Positions 6,159-8,645 of a DNA stretch of 8,645 nucleotides are shown here, one piece after another. The notes under the pieces are model-generated. The model did not search any database. It was not told the DNA's origin and saw only the letters and a program-made list of their open reading frames with translations. Both the position numbers and the translations under genes were made by a program. The stretch covers positions 1 through 8,645 of the forward strand of contig JAYVSL010000130.1 of the NCBI GenBank assembly GCA_043775355.1, read 5' to 3'. Position 1 is the stretch's first letter, and each line of letters begins with the position of its first letter. Source of the DNA: BOG-1363 sp043775355 (GTDB taxonomy: Bacteria > Planctomycetota > UBA11346).

Positions 6159-7514
6159 ATGCCCAGCACCGACCTGACCTTTGCCTCACTCGACGCCCAT
6201 CGCGCATGGCTTGCTTCACAGGCCGCTTTGCCTGCGGGATTCCGCATCGGCACGACGCGTTTTGAATTCATTCCTTTCGAGGTGCACAAACCATCGAAGA
6301 TGACCATCACGTTGATCACGCTTGATAAACCGACGACCTCGTTCGCTGCGATGTTTACCAAGAATGCTTTCCCAGGCGCACCGGTCATCATCGGCCGCAA
6401 GCGACTGACCGAGCCAACGCTTGGTGCGATCATTGTGAACAACAAGATCAGCAATGTTTGTGCGCCGGGCGGCATCGAAACCAGTGAACGCTTATGCGCA
6501 GCGGTTGCCGGTGAACTTGGACTGACCGCGAATCAGGTACTGCCGTGTTCGACCGGCGTGATCGGCTGGAAATTACCGGTCGAACAAATGCTCCCCGCGA
6601 TTCCGCAGGCCAAGGCCGCTGGCCAATCGGCGTCGATTCTCCCCGGAGCCGAAGGCATCGTCACCACTGATTTGTATCCCAAAATTCGTCGCGCCGTGGT
6701 TGGCACAAGCAGCGGCACAAGCAGCGGCACAGGCAGCGGTGCTGGTAGCATTGTCGGCATCGCCAAAGGCGCAGGCATGATTGAGCCCAACTTGGCCACC
6801 ATGCTCGTCTATATACTGACCGACCTTGATGTGCCGCGCGATGCGCTGCGTGCAGCATTGGCAGCGGCGATTCCAGGCAGCTTCAACAGCATGTCGATCG
6901 ACAGCGACACCAGCACATCCGATACCGTCGTGTTGCTGTCTTCACAACGCGTGCCCTGCCCAGATTTGACGGCATTTCAGCGTGGTTTGGATCAGGTCTG
7001 CCGCGACTTAGCCGAAGATATCGCACGCAATGGCGAAGGCGTTCACCACGTCATGCGCGTGAAAATTGACGGCGCGCCATCAATCGATTTCGCCCGCAGC
7101 GTTGGCAAATCGGTAGTGAACTCACCATTATTTCAGTGCGCCGTCTGCGGTAACGACCCGAATGTCGGTCGCCTCGTATGCGCCATCGGCAAACATGTCG
7201 GCGCGATTGCACCTGGCACTGATCTATCACGCACCAAGCTCACGCTTGGCGGCCAAGTGATTTATCAAGACGGAGCATTCTGCCTGTCGCCAGCAATCGA
7301 AGAAAATTTGGTCGCACATTTGAAAGGCGCCGAACTGTACACTTCAACGCCGCCCGCAGATGGACTGACATTTGTCCCTCCGATCAAATTTCCACCGCAC
7401 GAACGCTGCGTCGAAATCAGCATTGAATTAGGCCTGGGCTCAGCATCCGCGACGGTCATCGGCACTGATCGCAGCCATGAATATATCAGTGAAAACGCGG
7501 ATTATCGCAGTTGA
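6159..7514 (+). CDS. argJ: ArgJ, glutamate N-acetyltransferase / ornithine acetyltransferase
   Basis: A 451-residue protein from ATG 6159, chosen because MPSTDLTFASLDAHRAWL, then LPAGFRIGTTRFEF, gives a normal family N-terminus; a TTG at 6090 would add unrelated residues. No clear Shine-Dalgarno sequence precedes it. ArgJ moves the acetyl group from N-acetylornithine to glutamate (and in some forms uses acetyl-CoA) in cytoplasmic arginine synthesis. Hallmarks are the LPCSTGVIGW block, GAEGIVTTDLYPK, KGAGMIEPNLATML (203-216) with Thr214 as the autocleavage site and nucleophile, SIDSDTSTSDTV, GNDPNVGRLVCAIGK and the C-terminal YISENADYRS. All key positions are present, so it should be processed into two subunits and be active. 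It is longer than a usual roughly 400-residue ArgJ, partly from a Gly/Ser/Thr-rich insertion at 182-197. No other arg gene is adjacent. Confidence 0.93.
   Translation: MPSTDLTFASLDAHRAWLASQAALPAGFRIGTTRFEFIPFEVHKPSKMTITLITLDKPTTSFAAMFTKNAFPGAPVIIGRKRLTEPTLGAIIVNNKISNVCAPGGIETSERLCAAVAGELGLTANQVLPCSTGVIGWKLPVEQMLPAIPQAKAAGQSASILPGAEGIVTTDLYPKIRRAVVGTSSGTSSGTGSGAGSIVGIAKGAGMIEPNLATMLVYILTDLDVPRDALRAALAAAIPGSFNSMSIDSDTSTSDTVVLLSSQRVPCPDLTAFQRGLDQVCRDLAEDIARNGEGVHHVMRVKIDGAPSIDFARSVGKSVVNSPLFQCAVCGNDPNVGRLVCAIGKHVGAIAPGTDLSRTKLTLGGQVIYQDGAFCLSPAIEENLVAHLKGAELYTSTPPADGLTFVPPIKFPPHERCVEISIELGLGSASATVIGTDRSHEYISENADYRS
6702..6749 (+). repeat. 12-bp minisatellite inside argJ
   Basis: GGCACAAGCAGC occurs twice (6702-6713 and 6714-6725), then a one-mismatch copy (6726-6737) and a diverged copy GGTGCTGGTAGC (6738-6749). 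They code GTSS-GTSS-GTGS-GAGS, a flexible insertion just before the KGAGMIEPN segment. The unit length keeps the frame at any copy number. Confidence 0.9.
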
Positions 7515-7577
7515 TCCGCGCTGCTTACATAATTGCATGGCGCATGAAAACCTACACGAAACGCTGTTGGTCCATTT

Positions 7578-8543
7578 CTAGCGAATAACTTTTCCGCTCG
7601 CGGTCATCGCTAGGTGCGCAACCACGGCGTACGCCGCTGGACGCTTGAGCGGCGCGAGTCGCTCTTCACACCACAGCGACAATGCTTCATGTACCGCTGC
7701 GGGATCGTGATCTGACTTAAGCTGCACCTCAGCATGCACCTGTTCACCAAGACGCGCTTCAGGCGCTGAGCGCACGCGACTCAATGCGACCCATGGATGA
7801 GCATTGAGGACACTTTCAACCTCTAATGGAAATACTTTCACTCCGCCAACATTAATCACATCTTTGATGCGACCGAGCAAGCGGATGCCGCCGTCTGGCA
7901 TGCGTTCAGCGCGATCACCGGTACGAAATGCGGCATGATGCAGTACCGTATCGCGCGGACGCCATGGAGTCAGGTACGCATCAAATAATCCTGGGCCAGC
8001 AATGGCGAGCTCACCAGGTCCACGGTTGGTCAATACGCCATTTTCATCGAGTAAATCAACGCGGAAATCTGGCAGGGGTAAGCCCAGTTCACCCGGACGC
8101 TCCCCATCGACACCGGCACTCAGGAACGGCAAACCAACTTCGATAATGCCTAAACCCTGACAGACACCGACACCATGACGCCGACGAAAATCGGCCGCCG
8201 CGGTCGCATCAAGTGCCGTGGTCGTCGACACCACGCGCTGCAAGGTCGACGGCAAGTCGTGACCCGCAGGTAATTCCGCGAGTCGACGAATGTGCCATGG
8301 GCTGCCGTAGGCAAAGGTCACGAATTGTTCGCGCGCAATCGCAGCGGTTCCACTCGCGCGCAGTGCATTGCCAAAAACGATCGTCACGCCGTGATGGACA
8401 TAGAGCAAAATCGACACCGCAAAGTGGTAGGCCATCGGCAACAACCACAGCACTCGATCGACTGGCCCAAGTTGCAGTCCGCGATTCGCCGCAAGGACCC
8501 ATTCGCGTAAACTGGCGTGGCTGATCAATACGCCTTTCGCCAT
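7578..8543 (-). CDS. 5'-truncated acyl-CoA synthetase-like AMP ligase, probable pseudogene
   Basis: The minus-strand frame codes the C-terminal 321 residues of an adenylate-forming enzyme, which activates a carboxylic acid with ATP and normally loads it onto CoA or a carrier. Visible motifs are MAKGVLISHASL (second half of the P-loop signature), PMAYHFAVSILL, QGLGIIEVG (129-137), GPGELAI, FRTGD (206-210), GRIKDVINVGGVKV (224-237) and the C-terminal TASGKV with catalytic Lys318. The stop comes only three residues after that lysine, a little earlier than usual. The first half of the enzyme, roughly 150-200 residues ending in (T/S)SGTTG, is missing. An in-frame TAA lies at 8562-8564, just before CNCPAG-MAKG, and none of the three minus-strand frames of 8544-8645 shows the expected upstream sequence. 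There is no good ribosome binding site for the ATG at 8543. A single frameshift does not explain this; a junction does. The gene is convergent with argJ, 63 bases away. The acid substrate is unknown. Confidence 0.75.
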   Translation of the reverse strand: MAKGVLISHASLREWVLAANRGLQLGPVDRVLWLLPMAYHFAVSILLYVHHGVTIVFGNALRASGTAAIAREQFVTFAYGSPWHIRRLAELPAGHDLPSTLQRVVSTTTALDATAAADFRRRHGVGVCQGLGIIEVGLPFLSAGVDGERPGELGLPLPDFRVDLLDENGVLTNRGPGELAIAGPGLFDAYLTPWRPRDTVLHHAAFRTGDRAERMPDGGIRLLGRIKDVINVGGVKVFPLEVESVLNAHPWVALSRVRSAPEARLGEQVHAEVQLKSDHDPAAVHEALSLWCEERLAPLKRPAAYAVVAHLAMTASGKVIR

Positions 8544-8645
8544 ACCGGCAGGGCAATTGCATTACCCCTCGTGTGACACGGGCGTGGCTATTCTGGCGAG
8601 GAGCTGGATGAGGTAATTATGGTCCCAGCCCGCGATTTTCCTGCG
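8544..8645. other. Unidentified sequence abutting the ligase breakpoint
   Basis: This stretch does not code the missing ligase half in any frame. It contains CGTGTGACACG, a near-palindrome at 8570-8580, and GGTAATTATGGTCCC (8612-8626), which looks like a REP/IS-type motif by recollection only. On the plus strand an ATG at 8619, preceded by GAGG at 8610-8613, opens a frame (MVPARDFPA) that runs off the window. It may be the start of a gene or of a mobile element. The window is too short to decide. Confidence 0.35.

Overview
The window looks like a chromosomal piece of a Planctomycetes-type bacterium. The best lineage clue is the ClpS homologue, whose basic, charged C-terminal extension (GSM-A-EIEPAE ending) and altered N-degron pocket resemble the planctomycete form as I remember it. 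A secreted formylglycine-type sulfatase and a BatD/BatE aerotolerance block fit this. No rRNA, tRNA or CRISPR was seen, so the assignment is an inference from protein character.

Layout. Positions 1-2839 (+) are the 3' end of an aerotolerance (Bat) operon. It holds the tail of a large protein with a putative Ig fold, a KDQ-rich linker and a BatC-like helical end, then batD, then a batE-like gene. The three genes are joined by stop/start overlaps (TAATG and ATGA), so they are probably translationally coupled. A short stand-alone clpS follows at 2913-3227. Positions 3228-3980 hold no convincing gene but several repeats, including an unusual inverted repeat whose two arms each carry a perfect tandem duplication. 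Next is a complete secreted sulfatase (3981-5549) with a good ribosome binding site. Positions 5550-6158 are again non-coding and repeat-rich. They contain a sequence built like the arms upstream of the sulfatase, REP-like GACAGGCA motifs, and a possible vestige of a transposase C-terminus on the minus strand. Complete argJ (6159-7514) carries an in-frame 12-bp minisatellite. Convergent to it on the minus strand is the C-terminal two thirds of an acyl-CoA-synthetase-like AMP ligase. Its homology stops abruptly inside the ATP-binding P-loop motif at about 8544, where unrelated sequence begins.

How it fits together. The Bat proteins are envelope proteins linked to stress or oxygen tolerance. 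ClpS delivers N-degron substrates to ClpAP. The sulfatase removes sulfate esters outside the cytoplasm. ArgJ makes the acetylated intermediates of arginine synthesis. There is no sign that the genes after batE form one pathway. The most interesting material is the repeat family flanking the sulfatase and the broken ligase, which together suggest repeat- or transposon-driven rearrangement. I did not find a convincing new multi-gene system.
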